Assembly: GCA_035284865.1 (NCBI GenBank)
Contig: JAYKHL010000176.1
Location: 1-29,982, forward strand
Origin: JAYKHL01 sp035284865
GTDB lineage: Bacteria; Cyanobacteriota; Sericytochromatia; S15B-MN24; JAQBPE01
Length of the DNA stretch: 29,982 nucleotides
Direction: 5' to 3'
The translations under genes were made by a program, and so were the position numbers. Under the pieces are notes generated by a model that saw nothing but the letters and a program-made list of their open reading frames with translations, was not told where the DNA came from and made no database searches. The first letter of the stretch is position 1. Each line of letters starts with the position of its first letter. This document shows positions 6,395 to 14,231 of this stretch, in pieces.

Positions 6395-7917
6395 TCAGCG
6401 GCTGAAGGTGGCGCGAAGGGGCCCCCAGTTGCCACGGGCGTTCCGGGCGTGAACCAGCACCAGCTCCTTGCGGCCGGTCGAGGCCACGCCGGCCAGCGTC
6501 ACCTTCGCCTCGCCCCGAGTGACGGGCACCCTCACGCCCGAACCGTCTGGCCCGGGACGGCCGACGAAGGCCTCGATCTCGACGGCGCCCTGCGCGGACG
6601 CCACCCTCAGCTGGCCGCTGGCTGCCGCCACCTCGGCGACCTCCGGCCCGAAGACGTGGGCGGGGTTGTCGGCCAGTTGCAGCAGCAGCCGGGCGCCGGG
6701 CTCATTCTGCTTCCAGAAGGTGGGCATCTTGCTGAAGGCAGGGTCGAAGCCATCCGACCAGGAGCCAATCTCCGTGGTGTAGGCCAGGATGCCGTGCTCG
6801 CCGAAGGCCCAGTCCGTCGTGTCACCCGACGTCGGGTACAGCTTGACGCTCTGCTGAGGCTTGTAGCCGGACAGCTTGCCCAGCTTCTGGCCGATGGGGG
6901 CCAGGCGGTTATCGGGCGGCGCCTGGTCCGTGTGGCCCCACGGCCACAGAATCAGGTTGCTGAAGCTGTGGTACGTCATCAGGAACGTCCACTTGCGGCT
7001 CTCGATGAGGCGCTTGATGGCCTGGGTCTCGGGCTCGGAGAAGGGCCCCGACCCCCGGAAGGTCGGGTTGGAGGGCCTGGTGGCCGCGCCTGGGCCGCCC
7101 CACTTGAAGCCGTAGTTGCGGTTGAGGTCCACCCCGGGCCCCGAGGCGCCGCTGATCGCCCCCCCCCGTTGGTGGGGTTGGTGTTCTTCCGCCAGTCCCT
7201 GCCCTCGGAGGCCAGCCGATGCCCGTCCGGGTTGACCATCGGCACGAGCCAGATGTCCCGGTTCTCGACGTAGTGGGTCAGGTCCGCATCCTTGCCATAC
7301 CCGGCGGCCAGCATGTCCGCAATCCGCATGACGATCTCAGGCGTGACGATCTCCCGGGCATGGTGGTTGCCGCACAGCAGCACCGCCGGCTTCTTCGAGA
7401 CGTCGCCCTTGCCGATGTGGAGGGCCAGCACATCGCGATCGCCGCGACCGTTGGCCTTCTCCCAGCCATCACCAATGTCAACGAACCGCACGAACTCCGG
7501 GTGACGCGCGGCCAGGGCCTGCATATCGGCCTTGAGCTGGTCGTAGGTGCGGTAGCCCTTGTCGAAATCGTTGTAGGCACCAGGCCCGGGGGCCTGCACG
7601 AGCCGTACGTTGGCGCCGGCGCGCTGCAACTCGGGCAGCGCCTCCGCGGTCACGGCCCCAAACGCGCGGCGCGCGTCCTGGTCCACATACCAGACCTCGA
7701 GGCCCGCCTCGACGAACCGCGCCAGGGCCTGCCGCGAGGTGTAAGGAACGGAGACGGTGGCGGGCTTGCCGCCCTTGAAGGCAGCCGCCGTCACGGGCCC
7801 CAGGTCACGAGGGCCCTGGCTGGCCGGCACCGGGGTTCGAGAGCAGCCCACGGCCAGCGTCGCGGCCAGGGCCGTCACCAGCAGGGTACGAGCAGAATTG
7901 AGATGGGTCCGGTTCAA
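6395..7917 (-). pseudogene. M14-family zinc carboxypeptidase lipoprotein, frameshifted at a 9-C run
   Basis: Two overlapping minus-strand frames together encode one M14 carboxypeptidase. The first starts at a TTG at 7917, with AGGAG 8 bp upstream. It has a lipoprotein signal ending LAVGC (C25), the zinc motif GNHHARE near residue 185, and the substrate-pocket segment WRKNTNPTNGGG. The second frame continues with GVDLNRNYGFKWGG, the zinc His in MTYHSFSN and the catalytic Glu in AYTTEIGS. A C-terminal beta domain follows, ending in ATFSR. The break falls at nine G on the coding strand (plus C 7159-7167); adding one base or removing two restores the reading GAISGASGPGVDLNRNY. Every catalytic residue survives on one side or the other, so a sequencing error or slippage tract is likelier than decay. 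The product would be a lipid-anchored exopeptidase in the envelope. Confidence 0.85.
7159..7167. repeat. Homopolymer run of 9 C at the carboxypeptidase frameshift
   Basis: Nine C on the plus strand coincide exactly with the point where the M14 reading frame changes. Ten, or seven, would keep the frame open. Confidence 0.9.
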
Positions 7918-7999
7918 GGCGGGAACTCCTGGCTGGGCCGCGAAGCGGCACGGGGGCGTGACGACGGTGTCAAGTCGGCGAGGGCCTAAACCAGCTTTC

Positions 8000-8028
8000 A
8001 CTCTAACTTAATTTAATTTTAACGTCAA
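8000..8028 (-). promoter_or_regulatory. Probable promoter of the carboxypeptidase gene
   Basis: On the minus strand TTGACG (8028-8023) and TAGAGT (8005-8000) are spaced by 17 bp. The spacer is almost pure A/T, unlike everything around it. The gene start at 7917 would have a leader of about 75 nt. Confidence 0.6.
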
Positions 8029-8059
8029 GCCCCTCCCCTTGTTCCTGATTCCGCGATAG

Positions 8060-8191
8060 CCCCTCACCCGGCCTGCGGCCACCCTCTCCGTGGGGGAGAG
8101 GGAAGCGAACTCCGGTTTCACCCAGCGGGTGCGGACGGTTTCCAGTCCCTTCTCGCTCAGGGAGAAGGTCCGCGTCAGCGGGGATGAGGGG
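8060..8191 (+). repeat. MITE/REP-like dispersed repeat, copy A
   Basis: The 132-bp element begins with CCCCTCACCC (8060-8069) and ends with GGGATGAGGGG (8181-8191), an imperfect inverted pair. Inside are CCCTCTCC/GGAGAGGG (8082-8102), CACCCAGCGGGTG (8120-8132) and CCTTCTC/GAGAAGG (about 8149-8167), so the element folds into several hairpins. It encodes nothing plausible. A second, shorter copy lies at 19991-20093 in the same orientation. Elements with CCCCTCACCC...GATGAGGGG ends and CTCTCCC...GGGAGAG hairpins occur intergenically in many bacterial genomes. Confidence 0.75.
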
Positions 8192-8309
8192 TCATGGGGA
8201 ATCAGGGCCCTGTGGGCACGATCACGGCCCGTGGCGCCACGGGTCACAGCCAACGCCACGATGCCCGTGCGAAGCTTGAGAGGGTCCCGGCTAGCCGGGT
8301 AGAACGCCA
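8192..8309. other. Intergenic stretch before the NHL lipoprotein gene
   Basis: The only structure seen is the perfect 14-bp palindrome CCCGGCTAGCCGGG at 8286-8299, ending 10 bp before the chosen GTG. No clear promoter or Shine-Dalgarno sequence was found here, which leaves the start of the next gene uncertain. Confidence 0.5.
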
Positions 8310-10139
8310 GTGGAGACGCGCATCAGGGTGCACCGCCCCCACGCCGAATCGAAAGCCTGGTGGCCGCTCTGCCTGGCGGTCCTGGTGGGCTGCGTGCCCT
8401 CCCTCCCACCGCCGGCAGCCCCTGACGACGAGGTCGTTGTCGCGGCCACCGCGAGCGGAGCCACGGCGTCTGGCAGCGGCGTCGTGCTCCCGAACCGGGG
8501 ACGCCTGCAGGGCGTGCTGCTGGCGCCAGCCCCCGGGGTCCTCGGGCGCGAGCTCGCCCTGGCCCAGCAAGCCCCGACACTGGCCCCGCTGGCCTTGCGT
8601 GGCCCCTGGCAGCCCGGTCAGGTCGAACCGGGCACCGCGCCCGCAGCCGGCATCGGCGTCACCGCCTACGACCTCACGGGTCGGGCCGTGTCTCGGGAGG
8701 TGCTCACGGACGCCCAGGGCTCGTTCGTGCTGGATGGTCTGGCGCCCTCCGGGCCGTTGTTGCAGCTCCGCGCCACGCTGGCGCGCGAGGGCTGTGTCGC
8801 CAACGTGATCGCCCTCGCGCCAGCACCGCGACCCGCGGGATACGTGGCCATCACCATGTCGCCGGCGACCACGCTGGTGGCGCTGAAGGCCCAGCGCGCC
8901 ATCCGGGCTCGGACCTTGAGCCCGCTGCTGCTCCCGACGGCTCTCACGGACCGGTTCGCGACCACCTTCGCCGGGGTCCTGTCCGACCGCAGCCTCACGG
9001 CTGCGGTGTGCCTCCGCGAGGACCGGGTCAGCGCGCTCTTCGACGCGGCCTTCGCCGCGCTGCCCCCCGACGTCCAGGCCACCTTGCGCAACGCCGCGCT
9101 GCAGCTCGATGCAGCGGCCTTGATGGCCCCCGCAGCGGAGGGCCCGATCGAGACGTTGCCAACCCGTCGTCCCAGCGAGCCGCCCCCCCCATACGCCCCA
9201 GATCCAGTCGCGACGGACGTCACCCCTCCAGCCCCGACTCCCGCCCGCGACGCCGTGGCGCCCCCCACGCCGCCCCCCCCTGATCGGAGCCCCCCACGCG
9301 GCACGCTCGCCACGCTCGGCCAGGCGCGCAGCGCCGCTCGGCTGGCCATGTCGGCCGACGGGGATGCGCTCTTCGCTCCCTGGGTTGATGGGCTGGAGAG
9401 CGGACGGCTGATCGCGCTGGACGCGCCGCTCACGCTTCGGGAGCTGGAGCGGACGGCCACGGCCGTGGCCTTCGACGCGGGCACCCGCCACGAGCTCAGC
9501 GGCGACGTGCTGGTGTGGGACGACTACGCCGTGCCCGTGCCCGGCACGGGGGCGGTGACGTACGCCGATGTGGCCGTCCGCGAGGGCCTGGCCTACCTGA
9601 TCGGGGTGGAGCCTCACAACGTCGTCCGGGTCCGCCTCGAATCGGGGGAGGCGGACGTGCTGGCCGGCCCGGCCGAGGCCGGCTCCGGCAGCTTCCAGGA
9701 CGGCCTTGCCGCCGAGGCCCGGTTCCACACCCCCGCAGGCCTGGTGGCGGCCCCGGATGCTCTGTACGTCGCTGACACGGGAAACCACCGCATCCGACGC
9801 GTGACCTACGAGGGCGAGGTCTCCACCTTCGCTGGCGGCGCCGCGGGCCACGCAGACGGCCTCGGCCCCCTCGCCCGCTTCCAGAGCCCCGCCGATCTGA
9901 CCCAGGATGATCAGGGCAACCTCTACGTCGTGGACAGCGCGTCGCACTGCGTGCGCTGGATCACCCCCGGCGGCCTGGTCCGGACGCTGACAGGCACCAC
10001 GCAAGGCGAGGCGGACGGCGGTCCCGGAACGGGCCAGCTGGACACCCCGGTCTCGATCACGCTGGGGCGCGTCGACACCGAACAGGTCCTCGTGATCGGC
10101 CAGGCGAACGGCAAGCTCCGGCTGCTGCGGGGGTGGTGA
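8310..10139 (+). CDS. NHL-repeat lipoprotein with a proline-rich linker
   Basis: A 609-residue exported protein. The N-terminus has a hydrophobic segment ending LVGC (Cys28), a lipobox. Residues about 115-165 (GIGVTAYDLTGRAVSREVLT then DAQGSFVLDGL) look like a carboxypeptidase-regulatory or transthyretin-like beta domain. A Pro-rich linker runs from about 275 to 330. The C-terminal 200 residues contain NHL beta-propeller repeats, for example the ARFHTPAGLVAAPDALYVAD segment followed by TGNHRIRRV, then ARFQSPADLTQDDQGNLYVV. Only about three repeats are obvious, fewer than a six-blade propeller, so the remaining blades must be diverged. The start is the GTG at 8310; no strong ribosome site precedes it. 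NHL domains usually bind proteins, sugars or RNA; the ligand here is unknown. The next gene starts 1 bp after its stop. Confidence 0.8.
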   Translation: METRIRVHRPHAESKAWWPLCLAVLVGCVPSLPPPAAPDDEVVVAATASGATASGSGVVLPNRGRLQGVLLAPAPGVLGRELALAQQAPTLAPLALRGPWQPGQVEPGTAPAAGIGVTAYDLTGRAVSREVLTDAQGSFVLDGLAPSGPLLQLRATLAREGCVANVIALAPAPRPAGYVAITMSPATTLVALKAQRAIRARTLSPLLLPTALTDRFATTFAGVLSDRSLTAAVCLREDRVSALFDAAFAALPPDVQATLRNAALQLDAAALMAPAAEGPIETLPTRRPSEPPPPYAPDPVATDVTPPAPTPARDAVAPPTPPPPDRSPPRGTLATLGQARSAARLAMSADGDALFAPWVDGLESGRLIALDAPLTLRELERTATAVAFDAGTRHELSGDVLVWDDYAVPVPGTGAVTYADVAVREGLAYLIGVEPHNVVRVRLESGEADVLAGPAEAGSGSFQDGLAAEARFHTPAGLVAAPDALYVADTGNHRIRRVTYEGEVSTFAGGAAGHADGLGPLARFQSPADLTQDDQGNLYVVDSASHCVRWITPGGLVRTLTGTTQGEADGGPGTGQLDTPVSITLGRVDTEQVLVIGQANGKLRLLRGW

Positions 10140-10140
10140 G

Positions 10141-10884
10141 GTGAGGCCCGAGGAGTCCCGCTGGCACCTCAGGCCTGCCACGGGCAGGACCACCCGGGGG
10201 CTGCAGCCACCCGAGCGGACACCCGGGGCCCCAGCCCCGGAGCCCGGCGGCGATCACTTCCAGGGCCAACGCCAGGCAGGCCGCGACGTCCCCCACTGGG
10301 TCATCGCCATGTCCGCGGACCGGGCCTCCGGTCGCCGCTACCTGCCACCGGGGGCCCTGGCGGACGCCCGCGAGGTGGAGCGTGCCTGGATCGCCGGCTG
10401 GGTGGCACGGCTGCCGGACAGCCTGCCCGTGCCCGGGGCGACAGGCACCTCGGCCGGCCGGCTGGCCGCCTGGCAAGCGTGGGTCGATGACTTGTGCCAC
10501 CACGCCGGCACGCCACTTCCCCGGGCCCATGTGGTCTGGCAGCCCGCCATGGGGGTTCACCGGGGCCAGTACCTTTTTCAAACCGACACGCCGCTGATCC
10601 AGCTCCGGCCCAACGCGGCAGGCACACCTTCGGAGTGGCTGGCCACCGTCGCCCACGAGACCTACCACCACGCGCAGCACGCCCTGCTCACCGCCCTGTA
10701 CCAGGGGCGGCCCGCCTGGCCTGCACCGTTTGACCTGCTGGCCGCCTACTTCCGGGATGCCCGCAACGTCTACCGGGGAGAAGGCCCGGCGTGCCCCCCG
10801 GCCACCCATCGCCAGCAGGAGCTCGAGCTCGGCGCGTGGCGCTTCGGGCGGCTCGTCGGAGCGCGCGCGGTGGGGCCCGGCTGA
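10141..10884 (+). CDS. Uncharacterised HExxH putative zinc metallopeptidase
   Basis: A 247-residue protein of no family I recognise. Its core is VAHETYHHAQHALL, with an HExxH motif at H172-E173-H176. A likely third ligand lies about 45-50 residues later in the THRQQELELGAWRFG segment, where one Glu would complete a gluzincin-type site. No signal peptide or membrane segment is evident. The GTG at 10141 lies 1 bp after the stop of the NHL gene, suggesting translational coupling. The first 55 residues are Pro/Gly/Arg-rich and might be non-coding; an ATG at 10309 would give a 191-residue core. Neither start has a convincing Shine-Dalgarno sequence. It is convergent with an M23 peptidase gene 10 bp away. 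Protease activity is inferred from the motif only. Confidence 0.6.
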   Translation: MRPEESRWHLRPATGRTTRGLQPPERTPGAPAPEPGGDHFQGQRQAGRDVPHWVIAMSADRASGRRYLPPGALADAREVERAWIAGWVARLPDSLPVPGATGTSAGRLAAWQAWVDDLCHHAGTPLPRAHVVWQPAMGVHRGQYLFQTDTPLIQLRPNAAGTPSEWLATVAHETYHHAQHALLTALYQGRPAWPAPFDLLAAYFRDARNVYRGEGPACPPATHRQQELELGAWRFGRLVGARAVGPG

Positions 10885-10894
10885 CGCCTCCAGG

Positions 10895-11506
10895 CTACTC
10901 CCAGGTGCGCGCGGGGCGCTCCAGTCGCGCGGGGGGCTCGCCGGGCAGGTCCGCCAGCAGGGCCTGCGCCGGCCCCTTCGGAAGCGGCACCGCGCGGAGG
11001 CCTGCGACGGGCTCGACGGCCCCTGGCGCCGGTCGTGGCTCGCCCTCCCCCAGGAAGCCTCCGGGGTCCACGGCCGTGCCGAGGTGACGCAGCTCGTAGT
11101 GCAAGTGGGGCCCGGTGGACAGCCCGGTGGTGCCCACCAGCGCAATGATGTCCCCGGCCTCGACCCGGTCGCCCGGGCCGACCCGCACCTCGCGGGCGTG
11201 GCCGTAGAGCGTGGTCCATCCCCCCGCGTGGGCCAGCTCCACCGCCTTGCCGTGGCCGCCATGCCAGCCCGCGTAGATCACCTCGCCCGCCATGGACGCC
11301 CGGATCGGCGTCCCTTCCGCGACGGCGAAGTCCCATCCCTCGTGCGTGCGCCCGGGGACCACCCCGAGGACAGGATGCTGCTCGCGAAGCCCGAAGCCGC
11401 TCGACACCCAGCCTCCGTCCACAGGGCGCAGCTGGGGGACGGCGGGGTTCACCCCGCAGCCAGCGCAGAGGAGGCATCCCAGCAGCGCGTGCCGCAGCAG
11501 GTGCAT
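10895..11506 (-). CDS. M23 (LytM/peptidase M23B) family lipoprotein
   Basis: A 203-residue envelope protein, likely a peptidoglycan endopeptidase. The signal ends LCAGC with lipidation at Cys17. The M23 zinc site is complete: H55-x3-D59 in RTHEGWDF, H103 in LYGHA, and H134-x-H136 in GPHLHYEL. The fold follows the usual order, with GTPIRASMAGEVIYAGW and VGPGDRVEAGDIIALVGTTG before the last motif. About 60 C-terminal residues beyond the peptidase domain are Pro-rich and unassigned. The ATG at 11506 lies 14 bp after the hemL stop, so the two are probably co-transcribed. Cleavage of peptide crosslinks is the family function; the exact bond is not known from sequence. Confidence 0.9.
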   Translation of the reverse strand: MHLLRHALLGCLLCAGCGVNPAVPQLRPVDGGWVSSGFGLREQHPVLGVVPGRTHEGWDFAVAEGTPIRASMAGEVIYAGWHGGHGKAVELAHAGGWTTLYGHAREVRVGPGDRVEAGDIIALVGTTGLSTGPHLHYELRHLGTAVDPGGFLGEGEPRPAPGAVEPVAGLRAVPLPKGPAQALLADLPGEPPARLERPARTWE

Positions 11507-11520
11507 CGGTCGCTTCCGCC

Positions 11521-12834
11521 TCAGCGCCCCATGGCCGCAGCCACGTCCTCGAAGGCCCCCCGCGCGGCGTCAGCAAGCTTCGCCACCTCATCCGCCCCGT
11601 GGGCCGCGGAGATGAAACAGGCCTCAAACTGGGCCGGAGGCATGTACACCCCGCGCCGGAGCATCCCGTGAAAGAAGGTGGCGTAGGCCTGGCGGTCGCA
11701 GCGGTCCGCGCTCGGCCAGCCCGTGACCGGTTCCGGCGAGAAGAACACGGTAAGCATCGAGCCGACGCGGTTGAGGGTCACGGCCACCCCCGCCTCGGCA
11801 GCCGCCGCCCGAAAGGCCGCCTCGATGGCAGCGGAGGTCGCCTCCAGTCCCTCATAGACGCCCGGCCGCGCGAGCACGGCCAGGGTCGCGAGGCCAGCCG
11901 CCGTGGCCATCGGGTTGCCGCTCATCGTGCCCGCCTGATACATCGGGCCCGCGGGGGCCACGCAGGCCATCACGTCAGCCCGACCACCATAGGCCCCCAC
12001 GGGCAAGCCGCCCCCGACGATCTTGCCCAGACACGTGAGGTCGGGTGTCACGCCATAGCGGCCCTGAGCGCCCCCGCGGGCGACACGGAAGCCGGTCATG
12101 ACCTCGTCGAAGACCAGCAAGGTGCCGTGCCGGCGGGTGATGTCCCGCAGGAAGGCAAGGAAGCCAGGCCCCGGAGCCACCGTCCCCGAGTTGCCCACCA
12201 CCGGCTCGACGATGACCCCGGCGATGCCATCCGGATGGGCCTCGAAGAGACGTTCAACGCTCTCGACGTCGTTGAAGTCGGCCGTCAGGGTGTTGGCCGT
12301 CACCGAGGCCGGCACCCCGGGGCTGTCGGGGAGCCCGAGCGTGGCGACGCCGGAGCCGGCCTTCACGAGCAAGAAGTCCGCGTGGCCGTGGTAGCAGCCG
12401 CTGAACTTGACGATCTTGTCCCGGCCCGTGAAGGCCCGGGCCAGCCGCAGCGCGCTCATGGTGGCCTCCGTCCCGGAGTTCACGAGCCGCACCATCTCGA
12501 GCGATGGCATGGCCTCCTGGATGGCCAGCGCCATCTCGACCTCGGCAGCGGTCGGGGCGCCGAAGGCAAAGCCACCGCCAGCGGCTCGCTGCACGGCCGC
12601 AACCACGTCCGGGTGGGCGTGGCCCAGGATCATCGGCCCCCACGCCCCGATCATGTCCACGTACCGGCGGCCGTCCACGTCCTCGAGCCAGGCGCCCTGC
12701 GCCCGGGCCATGAACACCGGCGTGCCACCGACACTTTTGAAGGCCCGTACCGGGCTGTTGACGCCCCCGGGGATGAGGGCTTGCGCTTGCCGCCACAGGG
12801 CTTCGGCGCGCGTGGAGACTTGGGGTTGGGACAC
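11521..12834 (-). CDS. hemL: Glutamate-1-semialdehyde 2,1-aminomutase
   Basis: PLP enzyme converting glutamate-1-semialdehyde to 5-aminolevulinate, the last step of the C5 route to haem. The 437 residues fit the family (about 430). The start region (EALIPGGVNSPVRAF-like: ALIPGGVNSPVRAFKSVGG), the GTEATMSALRLARA phosphate loop, the LLVFDEVMTGFRVA strand and the PLP lysine K271 in CLGKIVGGGLPVGAYGG are all typical. The frame is open to 12951, but the first ATG (12858) is part of a TATAAT box, so the GTG at 12834, preceded by GGAGGA, is the better start. The C5 route marks the organism as not relying on alphaproteobacterial-type ALA synthase. It is followed by the M23 lipoprotein gene. Confidence 0.97.
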   Translation of the reverse strand: MSQPQVSTRAEALWRQAQALIPGGVNSPVRAFKSVGGTPVFMARAQGAWLEDVDGRRYVDMIGAWGPMILGHAHPDVVAAVQRAAGGGFAFGAPTAAEVEMALAIQEAMPSLEMVRLVNSGTEATMSALRLARAFTGRDKIVKFSGCYHGHADFLLVKAGSGVATLGLPDSPGVPASVTANTLTADFNDVESVERLFEAHPDGIAGVIVEPVVGNSGTVAPGPGFLAFLRDITRRHGTLLVFDEVMTGFRVARGGAQGRYGVTPDLTCLGKIVGGGLPVGAYGGRADVMACVAPAGPMYQAGTMSGNPMATAAGLATLAVLARPGVYEGLEATSAAIEAAFRAAAAEAGVAVTLNRVGSMLTVFFSPEPVTGWPSADRCDRQAYATFFHGMLRRGVYMPPAQFEACFISAAHGADEVAKLADAARGAFEDVAAAMGR

Positions 12835-12856
12835 GGCTTCCTCCAGAGACCCCCGC

Positions 12857-12862
12857 ATTATA
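12857..12862 (-). promoter_or_regulatory. Perfect -10 box (TATAAT) of hemL
   Basis: The minus strand reads TATAAT at 12862-12857. No convincing -35 hexamer is found 16-19 bp upstream, so another factor may be needed or the match may be chance. Initiation would fall roughly 15 nt before the GTG start, leaving a leader just long enough for the GGAGGA site. Confidence 0.5.
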
Positions 12863-12929
12863 ACGCGAGGCAGGGATGCCGCGGGGTAAAATGTCGCCAG
12901 TTGCACCTGTCCCTCGGAGGTTTGCTCAC

Positions 12930-14222
12930 ATGCATCGTTTCCCCCTCGCATTGATCGCGCCCCTCGTTTCGCTCGCGCTGCCGGCCCCAGCGGCCTTCGC
13001 GGCTTCCGCCTCGGGCTCGTTCAAGGACGTGCCAGCAGGCCACTGGGCCGAGCGGGCCGTCACCCAGGTGGCCGTCGAGCGGCGCTTCATGAAGGGCTAC
13101 CCGGACGACACCTTCCGGGGTGAGTTGCCGTTCACCCGCATCCAGCTCGCGCTCGCCGTGTCCGAGCTGATCGCCCAGCTCGAGCGCCAGACCAAGGTCA
13201 GCTGGAAGACGGAAGGCCTGGGCGGCTATGCCTTCAAGGATCTGCCCGAGGGCGCCGAGGTGCGTGAGAAGGTGCTGGCCCTCGCCAACGCGTACAGGCT
13301 CTTCGAGGGCGTGCCTGGCGTGACGTCGCAGACGCTCGAGGGTGACAAGCAGGTCACGCGCTACGAGATGGCCAAGGTGGTCCACCGGCTGATGCGCCTG
13401 GGAGAGGCACGCAAGGTCGTCGATCCCAACGTCCTGCGTCCGCAGCGCTTCGCCTTCACGGACGTGCCCCGGTCCGCCTGGCCCTACAACGAGGTCAAGG
13501 AAGTCGCCGAACGCTACCAGGTGATGGTCGGGTTCCCGGATGCCACCTTTCGAGGCTCCGAGGAGCTGACCCGCTACCAGTTTGCAGCCTCGGCCGCCCA
13601 GACCTTCCCCCTGGTCGTGGCCCTCGTCGAGCGCACGCAGGAGCGCCGGCAGCAGGCGCAAGCGGAGGCTGCGGGGGTTGGCACCCGCTTCCAGGAGGAC
13701 CTGCCCCTGGTGGTGGGTGGCACCGCCGGGCTCGGCGGCCCGGCCCTGACGGGCGGCATGGCCCGTGGCCTGGCCTACTTCGGGCCGGTCTTCGTCAGCG
13801 GTGAGTACCAGCTGGCCGTGGGGGGGGTGGCAGGCGCTCCCCTCCACGCGTTCCAGGCAGACCTGGGCTACGCCATCCCGGCTGGCGCCGGGTTGCACCT
13901 CCAGCCCTACGTGGGCGCGCGCACCTACGTCACGGCCGCGGACTCGCTCACGGGCGTCAGCTACGGCGCCCTGGGGTACTGGCGCCCCAGCCAGGCCTTT
14001 GGCGCTCACCTTCGCCTCGGGGGCGCGACGCCACTGCAGGGAGCTGCCCAGGGCGGGCTGCTGGGGAGCGCCACCGCAGGCCTCTGGTGGCACCCCACCA
14101 CGAACTGGGGGTTGTTCGTCGAGGGCGGAGCGGGCCAGTGGCCCACCGGGCTCTCCACGGCTCCTGCGGCCGGAACCACGCTCGTGCCGAGCGTCACCGT
14201 CGGCACGGGCTACAGGTTCTGA
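12930..14222 (+). CDS. SLH-domain outer-membrane beta-barrel protein
   Basis: A 430-residue exported protein. The signal peptide runs to AFA-ASA around residue 25. Three SLH-like modules follow: FKDVPAGHWAERAVTQVAVE with GYPDDTF (about 30-75), a diverged one starting YAFKDLPEGAEVREKVLALA (about 105-170), and FTDVPRSAWPYNEVKEVAER with GFPDATF (about 188-235). After a short Gln/Ala-rich linker the last 180 residues are alternating, Gly- and aromatic-rich strands ending in GTGYRF, a C-terminal Phe as in BAM substrates. SLH modules tie outer-membrane barrels to peptidoglycan in cyanobacteria, Deinococcota and relatives. The barrel is smaller than cyanobacterial OprB-type porins. GGAGG at 12916-12920 lies 9 bp before the ATG at 12930. 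It is divergent from hemL. Confidence 0.88.
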   Translation: MHRFPLALIAPLVSLALPAPAAFAASASGSFKDVPAGHWAERAVTQVAVERRFMKGYPDDTFRGELPFTRIQLALAVSELIAQLERQTKVSWKTEGLGGYAFKDLPEGAEVREKVLALANAYRLFEGVPGVTSQTLEGDKQVTRYEMAKVVHRLMRLGEARKVVDPNVLRPQRFAFTDVPRSAWPYNEVKEVAERYQVMVGFPDATFRGSEELTRYQFAASAAQTFPLVVALVERTQERRQQAQAEAAGVGTRFQEDLPLVVGGTAGLGGPALTGGMARGLAYFGPVFVSGEYQLAVGGVAGAPLHAFQADLGYAIPAGAGLHLQPYVGARTYVTAADSLTGVSYGALGYWRPSQAFGAHLRLGGATPLQGAAQGGLLGSATAGLWWHPTTNWGLFVEGGAGQWPTGLSTAPAAGTTLVPSVTVGTGYRF

Positions 14223-14231
14223 GTCGCGGGG

